Positions 61,481 to 64,000 of a stretch of 64,000 bases of DNA are shown here, piece by piece. This DNA comes from Sinotaia quadrata (Eukaryota > Mollusca > Gastropoda > Architaenioglossa > Viviparidae), in the NCBI GenBank assembly GCA_028829895.1, contig CM054177.1, positions 41,096,064 through 41,160,063 on the forward strand. Direction: 5' to 3'. A program made the translations under genes and the position numbers. Below the pieces are notes generated by a model. That model was given only the letters and a program-made list of their open reading frames with translations, had not been told where the DNA came from and made no database searches. How positions within the stretch are numbered: the first letter of the stretch is position 1; the number at the start of each line of letters is the position of its first letter.

Positions 61481-61605
61481 GTGACACTTTCCCTGGTCTG
61501 AACTACGACAATCTCATAAGTCTGAGTTGCGACACACTTTCACTGGTCTGAACATCGACAATCTCATAAGTCTGAGTTGTGACACACTTTCACTGATGTG
61601 AGTTT
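61481..61605. repeat. 50-bp array, about 2.4 copies
   Basis: GACACACTTTCACTGGTCTG plus AACATCGACAATCTCATAAG plus TCTGAGTTGT at 50-bp spacing. Confidence 0.93.
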
Positions 61606-61900
61606 CGTTACGAGGTAACACCATTTTTGCACTTGCAGATGAGCCAAAAAGTTTGCTACAAAGACGATATGCACGGAACAAAGTGAGAAGTCACTCTCGG
61701 AGAAGATACAAATATCGATTGTCTGCCCTTCCTCTCTCTTACCTCAGGTTTGCGTCTTGCCGAGCAGGTGGCAATCACTCAAGACCAGTACCCCTTGTGT
61801 GCAAAGCTGATTGCTTTGTAAGAGGAATAACTTCATTTTCGCTGAATTTGCCGCCAGTGATAGTTCAGAGGGCGCGATGCTGGCATCTCCCTAGCTAATG
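61606..61900. other. CpG-bearing block with possible small exon and CTCF-like core
   Basis: TTTTTGCACTTGCAG at 61624-61638 is a good acceptor and AAA|GTGAGA at 61683 a fair donor, bounding 44 bases (ATGAGCCAAAAAGTTTGC onward) open in one frame. CAGAGGGCGC at 61866-61875 matches the invariant right half of the CTCF motif. The 81-codon plus ORF (61653-61898) has a basic N-terminus but starts at TTG. All are weak individually. Confidence 0.2.
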
Positions 61901-63355
61901 GATATCGTCAGCTTAGTCCGTTCAATTCCATTTGACAAGAATGATGAATTGTGTCCCTTTACTATCTGCCTGAAGTCAGGTGTGACTATTTGTAGCAAAA
62001 TTCATCCGAGATTCTGGGAACTCACAGTTCATACAAATTTAATGTACTTATAAACGCAACGATTTCTTTATGGAAAGACACGCTTATCATTATTTGCATT
62101 AAATTTATTGGAATGCGTAATCAAAGAGGGAAGTCTAACTGTATTTAAGCATGTCGCATAAGCAATCCACTATGCAAGAGATTAGGTATAGATATAGGAC
62201 CGACTATGCAAAAGCGTAAAATGGTTTTTGACTTTAAAAATGTACGTGTACCGTATTATAACTTCTTGTCTTCTTTTTCTTTTATTGTTCTTTGGGAAGG
62301 GGGGGATGATTAGATATTACATACTCACGATTATATTTGGCATATCTGTAATCTAGATTCCTCAATAATTCCAAAAGTAATAAGAATTCATATAAATGAA
62401 GTTAAGATAAATAACTAAATTCTCTCGACGTTCAGATTTATTTTGTTATGTTATAAAGGACATATAACATGCGTTTCCATAAACACACACACACAACCAA
62501 GACCTCATTTTTGGACAAGCACTTGTTCGGTAATGTGACAACAGTTCACGTATGTATAAAGGTCCATTTCTGAAGGAGGTGGCTCCTTGTAGGTCATGGT
62601 ACTAAAGACTGACCACCGAGCGATTAGTTATAGCAGTCTCCAAACCACATGGTAATCAGTTGCTACAAATCTATCCGGTCATTGTCGCTTTCCAGATATT
62701 ACAGTGGACGAATTAATTTCTTTAAGTGCAGGAAGATTTTACTGAAACATAAAAGACACGGGACGCTTCGGTGGCTGACTTAACTGCATAGCGAGCACTG
62801 TCACATATACGGATTATGTCTGTCTTCTGTTTAATTTGCATCGATCTTTTAGAGAAGAGAGACTAATGGAACACCATCGTCCAATCGCTAGAGGACTAGA
62901 GATTGTTCCCTAGCGGTGAATGGGATTCGGTGATAAAAACCCTCAGATTAATTTTTTTTATTGAGTTGAACAAAATAAAGATAATGTTTTAATCACTACC
63001 GCTTGTGAATACACTCTGATACTTGGGAACAATTACGACTTAATAGCGCTTGTGAACGCAAAATTAACATTTATCGTTTTTATTTACGTTAGTACATGTT
63101 TAAAATAATTCATTAACGGATGTACACTTTGCAAATAAGCACGTAATTTTTATTTCATCAACAATATTTTTTAGAAATACTGTTTTTTCTCAATACACAA
63201 AGAAAGAAAGTATTATTATATTTTTTCTGATCTTTAATAGTTTTCTTAGTTACCATTGTCACTGAATCCTGAAACAGCATAGTTCCTGCCTGACGATAAA
63301 CCTCAAAATAGAAAACAATTCACGTGAACAGTTTTCAGTCAATAATGCATCATAG
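61901..63355. other. Unique sequence, TATA-like site at 62555
   Basis: TATGTATAAAGG at 62551-62562 is a TATA-like box without supporting coding sequence. An imperfect inverted repeat CGCTAG...CTAGCG spans 62886-62915. Otherwise AT-rich unique DNA. Confidence 0.35.
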
Positions 63356-63512
63356 GAATGGAAACGAGGCTGGTCACAAAAGCATTACCAGAATGAAAAC
63401 GAGGCTGATCACAAAAGCATTACCAGAATGAAAAAGAGACTGGTCACTAAAGCATTACCAGAATGAAAACGTGGCTGATCACAAAAGCATTACCAGAATG
63501 GAAACGTGGCTG
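63356..63512. repeat. 35-bp array, 4.5 copies
   Basis: GAATGAAAACGAGGCTGATC plus ACAAAAGCATTACCA at 63356, 63391, 63426, 63461 and 63496; few substitutions. Confidence 0.97.
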
Positions 63513-63887
63513 TTTATTAAACCCTATGCCCCACTCTCTGTTAATGTTCGGACAGTCAAGGAGCTGATGCTGCAGTAACCACTGTGGACAAAGGTTCTGC
63601 CTACTCACAGCCTTTAAGGCACAGTACGTTGTATCTGGCCCTAAGGAGATTTTTGGCTTATGGGCCTCGTTGCAAAATGGATTCAATGCGAGTTTTATTA
63701 GTCTTTGAGAGCAATGCGTACTGTCAAATTTCGATTTTCAAGTAGTTTGGAACTTTTCAACCTTTCCGTGCCAGATAGAGGCTTGTACTTAACCTTCAAC
63801 TGAAAACGCTTTATATTAACATTGTGCTTACATTGAGATCTTCCTAACACTGCAAATATAATTATAAATATAATTTAATGATTTCAG
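63513..63887. other. Unique sequence
   Basis: A 79-codon minus ORF (63447-63686) begins in the array and has no motif. Confidence 0.4.
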
Positions 63888-64000
63888 GTGCGACAGCTGT
63901 CTCCGGTTTACGATTCGCAAATTGTATTCAGATCTACGAAGTCGATGGAAGCTGTTCACTGTTGATCGCGACTGAATGATTGGATGAGAAAATCTCTATT
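63888..64000 (+). other. Possible exon start at window edge
   Basis: AATGATTTCAG at 63877-63887 is acceptor-like, with AT-rich intron-like sequence before it. The following 85-90 bases are CpG-bearing and open in all three plus frames (25-29 codons), then all three stop. It could be a short terminal exon or non-coding exon. The absence of a preferred frame keeps confidence low. Confidence 0.15.

Overview
The window reads as non-coding DNA from an animal, most likely an invertebrate and plausibly a mollusc. The evidence is AT-rich sequence, many dinucleotide, GATA, TTTC and CT microsatellites, many short-unit minisatellites, CpG that is not globally depleted, no compact operon-like genes, and one stretch shaped like a tRNA-derived SINE. 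The organism call is an inference. No open reading frame of ordinary gene length survives inspection: the longest ones (about 130-190 codons) are translations of tandem repeats or of CT/TTTC tracts. I see no rRNA or tRNA gene, no CRISPR array and no complete transposon. The window could lie inside one very long intron or between genes. The first bases (CG|GTGAGT) look like a splice donor and the last 113 bases follow an acceptor-like TTTCAG, but neither can be proved from here.

Layout. 0-9 kb: a 48/61-bp array, a 122-bp GATA tract, a perfect 70-bp triplication, CT and GT tracts, and a 33-bp array (7.6-8.2 kb) that reads as an 11-residue Lys-rich repeat with one frameshift and a unique tail. 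9-20 kb: 49-bp repeats carrying nuclear-receptor-like half sites (12.9 kb), a possible 60-bp cassette exon with a perfect-consensus donor (13.8 kb), a 30-bp array (14.6 kb), a nearly uniform 55-bp array (16.8 kb) and a TTTC/TC tract (19.4 kb). 20-31 kb: a purine-rich block followed by a 41-bp array whose units are hairpins (21.2 kb), several CpG-bearing unique blocks with TATA-like sites, a SINE-like element (26.4 kb), a 28-bp array (28.5 kb) and an old decayed array (30.1 kb). 31-40 kb: ATATT and GA tracts, a 75-bp array (33.3 kb), a 56-bp array (35.6 kb), a 135-bp segment present twice exactly 3,113 bp apart (36.2 and 39.4 kb), a 1.2-kb polypyrimidine block and a 43-bp array (39.7 kb).

40-50 kb: mostly unique AT-rich sequence with two more polypyrimidine blocks, a DR4-like site and a 49-bp array. 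50-54 kb is the most regulatory-looking part: three full CRE palindromes, a strong donor-like site, a CpG-rich block with a CCAAT box, and paired G-runs. 54-64 kb: further arrays, including a 1.2-kb decayed 38-40-bp array interrupted by a GC-rich, CpG-poor, protein-like insert (59.0-59.2 kb), and an imperfect hairpin at 57.4 kb.

There is no evidence that genes here work together. What stands out is the number of unrelated minisatellite families (more than 35, about a fifth of the bases by eye), the duplicated 135-bp segment, and a few possible exons and regulatory clusters. Period lengths and copy numbers were counted by hand from the numbered sequence. No database search was possible.
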